From: Flavobacterium sp.
Lineage (GTDB): Bacteria; Bacteroidota; Bacteroidia; Flavobacteriales; Flavobacteriaceae
NCBI RefSeq assembly: GCF_025352425.1
Contig: NZ_JANXTI010000065.1
Span: 29,873-93,872 of the forward strand
Length of the DNA: 64,000 nucleotides
Direction: 5' to 3'
Below, one piece after another: positions 20,801-29,817 of this stretch. Position numbers and translations under genes: made by a program. Position 1 is the stretch's first letter. Every line of letters starts with the position of its first letter. The notes beneath the pieces are model-generated. The model was given only the letters and a program-made list of their open reading frames with translations, ran no database searches and was not told the origin of the DNA.

Positions 20801-21580
20801 ATGAGTTCAGTACTTCTTAAAATAGAAAACAACATCGCGTTTATTAATTTAAACCGACCGGAAGTTTTTAATAGTTTCAATCGTGAAATGGCTTTGTCAT
20901 TACAAAACATATTGGACGATTGTGATAATGATGCCAACGTTCGCGCTATTGTAATCACCGGAAATGGAAAAGCTTTTTGTGCCGGACAAGACTTAAAGGA
21001 AGTTACCGATCCCGAACTGAATCCAGGTTTCAGAAAAATCCTTGAAGAACACTATGGTCCCATTATTCAAAGAATCAGGACCATAGAGAAACCGGTGGTA
21101 GCCGCTGTAAACGGTGTAGCCGCTGGTGCAGGAGCTAATATAGCTTTAGCCTGTGACATCGTGGTTGCCGCGGAAAATGCCAGTTTTATCCAGGCGTTTA
21201 GTAAAATCGGATTGGTTCCTGACAGCGCCGGAACATTTTTCCTTCCGAGATTAATCGGATTCCAAAAAGCTTCCGCCATAATGATGTTGGGCGATAAAAT
21301 AAGTGCATTGGAAGCTTTTAATATGGGAATGATATATAAAATAATTGCATCGGGACTATTTGAAGAAGAGGTTTGCAATTTAGCGATGACTTTAGCTCAA
21401 ATGCCCACAAAGGCTTTAGGTTTAACCAAAAGATTATTAAACCAATCGATGACCAATAATTTGGAACAACAACTCGCATTGGAAAGTGATTTGCAGATTG
21501 AAGCCAGTTCGTCCAACGATTACAAAGAAGGCGTAACCGCTTTTGTAGAAAAAAGAACGCCGGAGTTTAAAGGAAATTAG
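20801..21580 (+). CDS. paaG: Enoyl-CoA hydratase/isomerase, PaaG-like
   Basis: GKAFCAGQDLKEV, GAGANIALACDIVVAA, FSKIGLVPDSAGTFFLPRLIG. Confidence 0.85.
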   Translation: MSSVLLKIENNIAFINLNRPEVFNSFNREMALSLQNILDDCDNDANVRAIVITGNGKAFCAGQDLKEVTDPELNPGFRKILEEHYGPIIQRIRTIEKPVVAAVNGVAAGAGANIALACDIVVAAENASFIQAFSKIGLVPDSAGTFFLPRLIGFQKASAIMMLGDKISALEAFNMGMIYKIIASGLFEEEVCNLAMTLAQMPTKALGLTKRLLNQSMTNNLEQQLALESDLQIEASSSNDYKEGVTAFVEKRTPEFKGN

Positions 21581-21581
21581 T

Positions 21582-22748
21582 ATGAAAGTAGCAGTTATAG
21601 GTTCCGGAACCATGGGAAGCGGTATTGCGCAGGTAGCTGCCACAGCAGGTTGTGACGTAAAAATTTACGACACCAATCTAGATGCCTTATCCAAAAGCAA
21701 GGCGGCTTTAGAAAGTACTTTATCTAAATTAGTTGAAAAAGGAAAAATCGAGGCCAGCGAAAAATCCCGAATCACTCAAAACATTGCCTATGTTCACGCT
21801 TTAGGCGATTTGTCGCACTCCGATTTGGTGATTGAAGCCATAGTCGAAAATGCTGACATCAAACGAAAATTGTTTTCTGAACTCGAAAATTATGTGTCGC
21901 CAGAAACAATCTTGGCTTCCAATACGTCTTCATTATCAATAGCTTCCATTGCCGCTTCCTGCCATAAGCCGGAACGCGTTATTGGAATTCACTTTTTTAA
22001 TCCAGCACCATTAATGCAGTTGGTTGAGATTATTCCTGCCGTACAAACCAGCGAGGAAGTTTTAAAAATTACTATCCAAACTATAACCAACTGGAAAAAA
22101 GTGGTTGCCGTAGTGAAAGACACTCCGGGATTTATCGTAAACCGCGTCGCCAGGCCATTTTACAGCGAAAGCCTACGAATGTATGAAGAAGGCGTAGCTG
22201 ACTTTGCCACCATCGACTGGAGTTTAAAAACTATTGGCGGATTCAGAATGGGACCATTCGAACTAATGGATTTCATCGGAAACGATGTCAATTATGCCGT
22301 AACCGAAAGTGTTTTCACAGCCTTCTATTTTGACCCCAAATTTAAACCATCATTTACACAAAAACGTTTGACAGAAGCTGGTTTCTTCGGAAGAAAAACG
22401 GGAAGAGGCTTTTATAATTACAATCAACAAGCTGTCACCTCGAGCGCAGTCGAGAGGCCCAAAGAAGATTTAGCTTTGGCACAAACCATATTCGAACGTG
22501 TTATTGTTATGCTTATCAACGAAGCAGCTGATACATTGTTTCTGAACATAGCTTCCGCTAAAGACATCGACAATGCCATGACAAAAGGCGTAAATTATCC
22601 AAAAGGATTATTGGAATGGGCAGACGAATTAGGCATAAAATGGTGCGTAGAAAAACTCGACGCGTTATACAATGAATACCATGAAGACCGCTATCGTTGC
22701 AGCCCGATTTTAAGAAGAATGAGTGCAGTTAATAAAACTTTTTTCTAA
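21582..22748 (+). CDS. paaH: 3-hydroxyacyl-CoA dehydrogenase, PaaH-like
   Basis: GSGTMGSGIAQVAATAG, RVIGIHFFNPAPLMQLVEII. Confidence 0.93.
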   Translation: MKVAVIGSGTMGSGIAQVAATAGCDVKIYDTNLDALSKSKAALESTLSKLVEKGKIEASEKSRITQNIAYVHALGDLSHSDLVIEAIVENADIKRKLFSELENYVSPETILASNTSSLSIASIAASCHKPERVIGIHFFNPAPLMQLVEIIPAVQTSEEVLKITIQTITNWKKVVAVVKDTPGFIVNRVARPFYSESLRMYEEGVADFATIDWSLKTIGGFRMGPFELMDFIGNDVNYAVTESVFTAFYFDPKFKPSFTQKRLTEAGFFGRKTGRGFYNYNQQAVTSSAVERPKEDLALAQTIFERVIVMLINEAADTLFLNIASAKDIDNAMTKGVNYPKGLLEWADELGIKWCVEKLDALYNEYHEDRYRCSPILRRMSAVNKTFF

Positions 22749-23155
22749 TGGATGGCACCAAAATACCATGCAAAATGTTGAGCCTTGATCCATACAGCCA
22801 ATGGCTCGGCATCGAAATTCTCGAATGTGAACTTGGGCGTTGCAGAGTTGCTATGACCGTTCGCAAGGAAATGCTCAACAGTATGAATAAAGCCCACGGC
22901 GGAATTACTTATTCTTTGGCCGATACCGCTTTTGGATTTGCCGCAAATACGCATGGCAGATTCGCAGTTTCCATCGAAACGTCAATCAATCATATCGAAG
23001 CCGTGAACGAAGGCGATTATCTGGTGGCCGAATCCATCATCGAAAAAGTAAACAATAAACTCGGTTTCAACATTATCGAAGTAAAACGCGGCAACGAAAT
23101 GGTCGCGCTGTTCAAAGGCGTTGTTTACAGAACTGCTAAAGAATGGGAGGATTAG
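22748..23155 (+). CDS. paaI: Hotdog-fold thioesterase PaaI
   Basis: MLNSMNKAHGGITYSLADTAFGFAAN. Confidence 0.93.
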   Translation: MDGTKIPCKMLSLDPYSQWLGIEILECELGRCRVAMTVRKEMLNSMNKAHGGITYSLADTAFGFAANTHGRFAVSIETSINHIEAVNEGDYLVAESIIEKVNNKLGFNIIEVKRGNEMVALFKGVVYRTAKEWED

Positions 23156-23236
23156 GAGCGGTTGGTTCGGGCTTTTCCAGTAATGGTAATTCCCGCTTTC
23201 CGCGCTGCATGGCAGCTTGCTGCAATCGGGGCTAAA
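23152..23236. repeat. Family A intergenic repeat, copy 2 (contains paaI stop)
   Basis: TTAGGAGCGGTTGG...CAATCGGGGCTAAA. Confidence 0.65.
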
Positions 23237-23268
23237 GAGTAAATGAATTGAATAGAATTTAAAATACA

Positions 23269-24471
23269 ATGGAAGCATACATCATAGACGGAGTCCGTAC
23301 TCCAATCGGAAGTTACCAAGGTTCACTGGCATCGGTTCGCGCGGATGATTTAGGTGCATTGGTTATAAAAACCGTAGTTGAAAAGAATCCAAATATTCCT
23401 AAAGATGCATACGACGATGTAATCATGGGCTGTGCGAATCAAGCCGGAGAAGACAATCGTAATGTAGCTCGTATGTCTTCGCTTTTAGCAGGATTGCCAT
23501 ATAGCGTTCCCGGAGAAACTGTAAACCGTTTATGCAGTTCGGGACTGTCGGCAATAATCCACGCAAATCGCGCTATCAAAGCTGGTGACGGACACATTTT
23601 TATCGCAGGCGGAATCGAAAATATGACTCGTGGACCATTAGTAGTTTCTAAACCATCAGCTGCTTTCGGAACCGATTCCAAAATGTACGATTCAAGTTTC
23701 GGTTGGAGATTTATCAATCCGAAACTGCATCAAATGTATGGTACAGATGCGATGGGAGAAACAGCAGAAAATCTGGTGGAAATCTACAATATTTCAAGAG
23801 AAGATCAGGATGCTTTTGCTTTGAACAGTCAGATAAAAGCAGCAGCAGCTCAAACATCAGGAAGATTGGCAAAAGAAATAGTTGCTGTAGAAATTCCGCA
23901 ACGCAAAGGCGACCCAATTCAATTTTCTAAAGACGAATTCATAAAACCAAACACAACATTAGAAGGCTTATCCAAATTACGCACAGCTTTCAAGAAAGAC
24001 GGAAGTGTAACCGCCGGAAATGCTTCGGGCTTAAACGACGGAGCAGCAGCAACTATCATCGCATCCGAAGAAGCTGTAAAAAAATACAATTTGAAACCTT
24101 TAGCAAGAATAGTAAGCTCTGCAGTAGTTGGTGTTGAACCAAGAATTATGGGAATCGGCCCGGTTGAAGCTACTAAAAAAGCATTGGAAAAAGCAGGCTT
24201 GACATTAGATCAAATCGACATTATCGAATTAAACGAAGCATTTGCAGCACAAGCCTTAGCCTGTACACGCGCATGGGGAATCGCGGATAACGACCCAAGA
24301 TTAAATCCAAACGGCGGTTCGATTGCAATTGGACATCCACTTGGAGTTACAGGAGCCAGAATTGCGTATTCCGCAGCCTTAGAATTACAGCTAACAGGAA
24401 AACGATATGCATTAATTACAATGTGTATTGGCGTGGGACAAGGTTACGCAGCCATAATTGAAAAAGTATAA
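23269..24471 (+). CDS. paaJ: Acetyl-CoA acyltransferase / 3-oxoadipyl-CoA thiolase
   Basis: NRLCSSGLSAI, NPNGGSIAIGHPLGVTGAR, MCIGVGQG. Confidence 0.92.
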   Translation: MEAYIIDGVRTPIGSYQGSLASVRADDLGALVIKTVVEKNPNIPKDAYDDVIMGCANQAGEDNRNVARMSSLLAGLPYSVPGETVNRLCSSGLSAIIHANRAIKAGDGHIFIAGGIENMTRGPLVVSKPSAAFGTDSKMYDSSFGWRFINPKLHQMYGTDAMGETAENLVEIYNISREDQDAFALNSQIKAAAAQTSGRLAKEIVAVEIPQRKGDPIQFSKDEFIKPNTTLEGLSKLRTAFKKDGSVTAGNASGLNDGAAATIIASEEAVKKYNLKPLARIVSSAVVGVEPRIMGIGPVEATKKALEKAGLTLDQIDIIELNEAFAAQALACTRAWGIADNDPRLNPNGGSIAIGHPLGVTGARIAYSAALELQLTGKRYALITMCIGVGQGYAAIIEKV

Positions 24472-24496
24472 AATTTACTGAACTAAATTCAGCACA

Positions 24497-26992
24497 ATGA
24501 ATAAAATACAAAATTACATTTTAGGAAATTGGACATCAGGCGTAGGAGAAGGCGTTCCTTTAATTGATTCGGTGACTGGACAAATCGTCGGTCATGCTTC
24601 TACACAAGGGCTAGACTTTGGCGAAATCCTTCACTACGGAAGAACCAAAGGTGGCGAAAAACTCCGCAAAATGACTTTTCAGGAGCGAGGGAATATGATT
24701 AAAAACCTAGCGCTGTATCTGACCAAACGCAAAGAACAATTCTATGAAATGAGTTATAGGACGGGAGCTACCCGCGTAGACAGTTGGATTGACATCGAAG
24801 GTGGTTTCGGAAACTTATTTGCAAACGCCTCATTGCGTAAATTATTCCCAAACCAACCGTACCATGTAGAAGGTGACCCAATTGATTTGTCTAAGGGTGG
24901 ACGTTTTATGGCGCATCATATTTTGGTGCCAAAACGAGGTGTTGCAGTACACATTAATGCATTTAATTTTCCAATTTGGGGTATGCTCGAAAAATGTGCC
25001 GTAAATTGGATGGCCGGAATGCCAGCAGTGGTAAAACCAGCAACATCAACATCGTATTTAACCGAAGCAGTGGTTAGGGAAATCATCGCTTCCAATATTT
25101 TACCCGAAGGTGCTTTGCAATTGATTTGCGGTTCAGCCAATACACTTTTAGATACTGTCGAAAGTCAGGATGTTGTTACCTTTACCGGTTCGGCCACGAC
25201 GGGAAGAATGTTGAAAGCCCATCCAAGAATCATTAACGAATCGGTGCCGTTTAATATGGAAGCTGATTCATTAAACTCTTCTATTTTAGGAGAAGATGCC
25301 ATTCTCGGAACTCCCGAATTTGATTTATTCATCAATCAGGTTCGCAGCGAAATGACCGTAAAATGTGGTCAAAAATGTACAGCAATAAGAAGAATTATCG
25401 TTCCGGAAAAATTAATGGACGACGTTCAAATAGCTTTAGGAAAAGCATTGGATAAAGTAACTATTGGTGACCCAAGATTAAAAGAAGTGCGAATGGGTTC
25501 ATTGGTTTCTATAGACCAAGTGGAAGAAGTAAAAGCCAGAACACACGAAATTGCCAAAACAGCCAAAATTGTCTATGGCGATTTTGATAAATTAAATTTA
25601 ATCGGAGCCAACGGCAAAGGCGCGTTCATTAGTCCAATGTTACTTCGGGAAGAAAATCCGTTTACAAATTTATCAGCTCACGATACAGAAGCTTTCGGAC
25701 CAGTAGCGACAATTATGCCGTATAAAAACTTAGATGAAGCTATCGAATTGGCCAAACTCGGGAAAGGTTCATTGGTATCTTCTATCGTAACCAATTCGGA
25801 CGAAATCGCTAAAGAGTACGTAATAAACGCTGCAACGCATCACGGAAGGATTTTGGTGTTGAATAGAGAAAACGCGAAACAAAGTACGGGTCACGGTTCG
25901 CCGCTACCATTATTGGTTCACGGTGGTCCCGGGCGCGCGGGAGGTGGCGAGGAAATGGGAGGAGTTCGCGGAATCAAACATTATATGCAGCGCTGTGCCG
26001 TACAAGGTTCGCCAACCACATTAACGGAAATCACCGGCATTTATCAGCCGAATTCGGCCTACAAAGAATCGGCTCAACATCCATTCCAATATCATTGGGA
26101 GGATATTCAACCAGGCATGTCGTTAAAAACACACAAACGTACCATTACGGATACAGATATCATCAATTTTGCCAACTTAACGTGGGATCATTTCTACGCG
26201 CATACCGATATTACCTCGCTTGACGGAAGTATTTTTGAAAAGCGAACGGCACACGGATATTTCATTTTGGCCGCGGCTGCCGGACTGTTTGTGCATCCGA
26301 ATAAAGGTCCGGTTGCTGCTAATTATGGTTTGGAAGAATGCCGTTTCCTGCGCCCGTTATATCACAACGATACGGTTTATGTGCGTTTGACCTGTAAACA
26401 AAAAATCGAAAGGGATGTTGCTTCTGCCGAGCATCCAAGCGGCATTGTAAAATGGTTTGTGGAGGTTTTTGATACCGAAGACGAATTGGTAGCAGTAGCT
26501 ACAATTTTAACGATGGTGCAGAAAAAGCAAGAAGTTTTTGTTGAAATAACCGATGAGAAAATTGCAGAATGGCTTAACAAGTTGACAGAAAACATGAAAC
26601 CACACTGGGGTATTTTAACACCGCAACATCTATTAGAACATTTGGAGGATGGTTATAAAATTTTGTCGGGACAAGTCCAGGATTTTGAGATTGCAACACC
26701 GGAAAATATTTTGGAGAAAGTGCACCATTCATTATACAATTACGAAAAGTTTCCAAAAGGAAGCGCTTTTCCAACCATGAAAAAAGGGGAACTTGAAGAA
26801 TTAATGCATCCGGATTTCTTAACAGCCAAAGAAAAGTTTTTAGAGGCAAGAGAAGCTTATACAACGTTTTTTAAAGAAAACCCCAAAGCCATCTTAAAAA
26901 ATATGGTCTTCGGAGAACTAAACCGATATGAATCTTATTTGTTGGAAAGAAAACATTTAAATCATCATTTTGGGCAATTCGGAATTTTATAA
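24497..26992 (+). CDS. paaZ: PaaZ-like bifunctional aldehyde dehydrogenase/MaoC hydratase with extra C-terminal DUF1569/DinB-like domain
   Basis: ALDH core (FTGSATTGR, GQKCTAIRR), MaoC region (FANLTWDHFYAHTD), then about 150 aa with WGILTPQHLLEHL...VFGELNRYESYLLERKHLNHHFGQFGIL. Confidence 0.92.
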   Translation: MNKIQNYILGNWTSGVGEGVPLIDSVTGQIVGHASTQGLDFGEILHYGRTKGGEKLRKMTFQERGNMIKNLALYLTKRKEQFYEMSYRTGATRVDSWIDIEGGFGNLFANASLRKLFPNQPYHVEGDPIDLSKGGRFMAHHILVPKRGVAVHINAFNFPIWGMLEKCAVNWMAGMPAVVKPATSTSYLTEAVVREIIASNILPEGALQLICGSANTLLDTVESQDVVTFTGSATTGRMLKAHPRIINESVPFNMEADSLNSSILGEDAILGTPEFDLFINQVRSEMTVKCGQKCTAIRRIIVPEKLMDDVQIALGKALDKVTIGDPRLKEVRMGSLVSIDQVEEVKARTHEIAKTAKIVYGDFDKLNLIGANGKGAFISPMLLREENPFTNLSAHDTEAFGPVATIMPYKNLDEAIELAKLGKGSLVSSIVTNSDEIAKEYVINAATHHGRILVLNRENAKQSTGHGSPLPLLVHGGPGRAGGGEEMGGVRGIKHYMQRCAVQGSPTTLTEITGIYQPNSAYKESAQHPFQYHWEDIQPGMSLKTHKRTITDTDIINFANLTWDHFYAHTDITSLDGSIFEKRTAHGYFILAAAAGLFVHPNKGPVAANYGLEECRFLRPLYHNDTVYVRLTCKQKIERDVASAEHPSGIVKWFVEVFDTEDELVAVATILTMVQKKQEVFVEITDEKIAEWLNKLTENMKPHWGILTPQHLLEHLEDGYKILSGQVQDFEIATPENILEKVHHSLYNYEKFPKGSAFPTMKKGELEELMHPDFLTAKEKFLEAREAYTTFFKENPKAILKNMVFGELNRYESYLLERKHLNHHFGQFGIL

Positions 26993-26996
26993 ATAG

Positions 26997-27106
26997 TAAT
27001 GGAAGCTAATCCCGCTATTCGTTGCAATCTTTTTTGCATTTCCCTTTCGCCAACGCTTCAGGGCAATCCAAAAAAGGATTTCCACTGCTATCGGGGCTAA
27101 AAAAAT
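26997..27106. repeat. Family A intergenic repeat, copy 3
   Basis: GGAAGCTAATCCCGCTATTCGTTGCAATCTTTTTTGC...AAAAAAGGATTTCCACTGCTATCGGGGCTAAAAAA. Confidence 0.75.
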
Positions 27107-27115
27107 AAAAATTAA

Positions 27116-27865
27116 ATGGAAGCATACGTTAAACACGAAATACAAAACAACATCGCCACAATCGAGTTTTTTCATCCCGAACAAAATTCGTTGCCAAGTG
27201 ATATATTAAAATTATTAGCACACACAATCACAGAAGTTGGTAACAATGGCGACGTAAAAGTCGTTATCCTTAAAAGTGGCGGTGACCGAACCTTTTGTGC
27301 CGGAGCCAGCTTTAAGGAATTAATGGTCATCAACGATGCTGAAACCGGAAAAATATTTTTCTCCGGTTTTGCCAATGTAATCAACGCGATGCGAAAATGC
27401 CCAAAATTCATTATCGGTCGCATACAGGGAAAAACCGTTGGAGGAGGCGTAGGAATTGCCGCTTCGACCGATTATTGTATGGCGACCCAATTTGCCGCTA
27501 TCAAATTGAGTGAACTTAACGTCGGTATAGGACCTTTTGTAGTTTCTCCTGCTATCGAAAGAAAAATGGGGGTTTCAGCCATGTCGCAAATTGCCATTGA
27601 TGCCAATACATTTTACGAAGCAAGTTGGGCAAGAGAAAAAGGTTTGTATGTAAGTATATTCGAAAGCATTGAAGCATTAGATGCAGAAGTTCAAAAATTC
27701 GCCGAGCATCTATGCACCTACAATCCTGAGGCAATGGTGGAAATGAAAAAGGTTTTCTGGCGAGGAACAGAAGATTGGGACAATTTATTAGCCGAAAGAG
27801 CTGCCATTAGCGGAAGATTAGTGCTGTCTGATTTTACAAAAGAAACATTGAAGAAATTTAAATAA
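27116..27865 (+). CDS. Enoyl-CoA hydratase/isomerase, PaaF-like
   Basis: DRTFCAGASFKELM, GKTVGGGVGIAASTDYC. Confidence 0.85.
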   Translation: MEAYVKHEIQNNIATIEFFHPEQNSLPSDILKLLAHTITEVGNNGDVKVVILKSGGDRTFCAGASFKELMVINDAETGKIFFSGFANVINAMRKCPKFIIGRIQGKTVGGGVGIAASTDYCMATQFAAIKLSELNVGIGPFVVSPAIERKMGVSAMSQIAIDANTFYEASWAREKGLYVSIFESIEALDAEVQKFAEHLCTYNPEAMVEMKKVFWRGTEDWDNLLAERAAISGRLVLSDFTKETLKKFK

Positions 27866-27873
27866 AGACAAAG

Positions 27874-27936
27874 AGATAATAGACGAAGAGATGACAGACA
27901 GAAATCTATTATCTATCCGTCTATCATCTATTATCT
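27874..27936. repeat. Imperfect inverted repeat, AGATAATAGA...TCTATTATCT
   Basis: 10-bp perfect outer arms enclosing low-complexity GACGAAGAGATGACAGACAG. Confidence 0.6.
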
Positions 27937-27944
27937 AAGAAAAA

Positions 27945-28541
27945 ATGATATACGAATTCAAAGGATTTATCCCCGTTATACACGAAAGCAGTTTCATCCA
28001 CCCGCAAGCCGCGGTAACCGGAAATGTGATTATTGGAAAAAATGTTTACGTTGGTCCGGGCGCTGCCATTCGGGGTGATTGGGGCGAAATCATCATTGAA
28101 GACGGTTGCAACGTTCAGGAAAACTGCACTATCCACATGTTTCCCGGAAAATCGATGGTATTAAAAGCCGGCGCGCATATTGGCCACGGAGCGATTATTC
28201 ACGGAGCGAATATCGGGGCAAATTGTTTGGTTGGAATGAACGCGGTTATTATGGATGATGTAAATGTTGGCGATGAATGCATCATAGGAGCATTGAGTTT
28301 TATCAAAGCCGGAATGGAAATCCCGAACCGCAAAATGGTTGTTGGAAATCCGGCGGTTATCATCAAGGATGTTTCTGATGAAATGATTGACTGGAAAACC
28401 AAGGGAACGGCTTTGTATCAGCAATTGCCAAAGGAATGTTACGAAACCTTAAAAGCAGTAGAACCATTAAGGGAAATTCCAACCAATCGACCAACACAGG
28501 AAGCGTTTTACAAAACATTAGAAGAATTTAGAAAAAAATAA
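27945..28541 (+). CDS. paaY: PaaY-like gamma-carbonic anhydrase-family hexapeptide-repeat protein
   Basis: Left-handed beta-helix: AAVTGNVIIGKNVYVGPGAAIRGDWG, HIGHGAIIHGANIGANCLVGMNAVI. Confidence 0.85.
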   Translation: MIYEFKGFIPVIHESSFIHPQAAVTGNVIIGKNVYVGPGAAIRGDWGEIIIEDGCNVQENCTIHMFPGKSMVLKAGAHIGHGAIIHGANIGANCLVGMNAVIMDDVNVGDECIIGALSFIKAGMEIPNRKMVVGNPAVIIKDVSDEMIDWKTKGTALYQQLPKECYETLKAVEPLREIPTNRPTQEAFYKTLEEFRKK

Positions 28542-28542
28542 A

Positions 28543-29817
28543 ATGCCAATAATCGAATTTAAAATGCCTAAAATGGGTGAAAGCATTTCGGAAGCTACAA
28601 TCATCACTTGGTTGAAAAGCGTAGGCGATTTTGTCAACGCCGAAGAAACCCTCTTGGAAGTGGCGACGGATAAAGTCGACAGCGATATTCCGTCACCCAT
28701 ATCAGGAACGATTACGGAAATTCGATTTCACAAGGATGCTATTGTAGGCGTTGGAGAAGTTTTGGCATTAATTGATGCTAGTGAGAAGGTTGCAGGAAAG
28801 AAAATCACGATTGGCAAAACGGAAACCAAGTCAATGCCGAATGATAGCAAAAAGGCAGAAGTAGAAATACAAGTCAAATCCAATCCCGATGCTTTTCTTT
28901 CCCCATTAATCATTTCAATTGCGCAAAAAGAGAATCTATCAATAGAAGAACTGCAAAGTATTACTGGCTCAGGAATGGACGGGCGCGTCCAAAAAAGCGA
29001 TGTTTTTCAGTATTTAAAAAATAGGAAATATCCTATTCAAAGCAAACCGACAACCGCCCACCGACAGCAGACAACTTTTCCAAAACCAAAAATAAATTTC
29101 ACAGAAGGAAAAGACCATATCGTAGAAATGGACCGTATGCGCAAAATGATTGCGGATCATATGGTATATTCAAAGCAAACGTCGCCTCACGTGACTTCTT
29201 ATATTGAGGTGGATGTGACGAATTTGGTGAACTGGAGAAATGAAAATAAAGATAAATTCCAATCGAAGCACAACGAAAAACTAACATTCACACCTGTTTT
29301 TGTTCAGGCTGTAGCTAAAGCAATTCAGGATTTTCCGATGATTAATGTCTCCGTTGATGAGAAAAATATCATCGTCCATAAAGACATCAACATTGGAATG
29401 GCGACAGCATTGCCAAGCGGAAATTTAATCGTTCCGGTGGTAAAAAATGCCAACGAAAAAGATTTAGTAACTATTGCAAAAGCCGTTAATTATTTGGCAG
29501 ATGCTTCCCGAAATAATAAACTAAAACCGGAAGAAATTCAAGGAAGTACATTCACGATTTCGAATGTTGGAACCTTTGGAAGTTTGATGGGAACGCCAAT
29601 TATAAACCAGCCGGAAGTAGCGATTTTGGCACTCGGAATCATTAAAAAACGTCCGGAAGTAATTATGACTTCCAAAGGCGATGAAATTGCCATCCGCAGT
29701 ATGATGTTTCTTTCTCTTTCGTTTGACCACAGGGTGGTTGACGGATTTTTAGGTGGGTCTTTTTTGCAAAAAGTAGGCGATTATTTAGAACAATTTGATA
29801 CCAACACAACTCTATAA
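28543..29817 (+). CDS. 2-oxoacid dehydrogenase dihydrolipoyl acyltransferase (E2)
   Basis: Lipoyl motif LLEVATDKVDSDIPSP, E3-binding region, catalytic SFDHRVVDGFLGG. Confidence 0.93.
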   Translation: MPIIEFKMPKMGESISEATIITWLKSVGDFVNAEETLLEVATDKVDSDIPSPISGTITEIRFHKDAIVGVGEVLALIDASEKVAGKKITIGKTETKSMPNDSKKAEVEIQVKSNPDAFLSPLIISIAQKENLSIEELQSITGSGMDGRVQKSDVFQYLKNRKYPIQSKPTTAHRQQTTFPKPKINFTEGKDHIVEMDRMRKMIADHMVYSKQTSPHVTSYIEVDVTNLVNWRNENKDKFQSKHNEKLTFTPVFVQAVAKAIQDFPMINVSVDEKNIIVHKDINIGMATALPSGNLIVPVVKNANEKDLVTIAKAVNYLADASRNNKLKPEEIQGSTFTISNVGTFGSLMGTPIINQPEVAILALGIIKKRPEVIMTSKGDEIAIRSMMFLSLSFDHRVVDGFLGGSFLQKVGDYLEQFDTNTTL

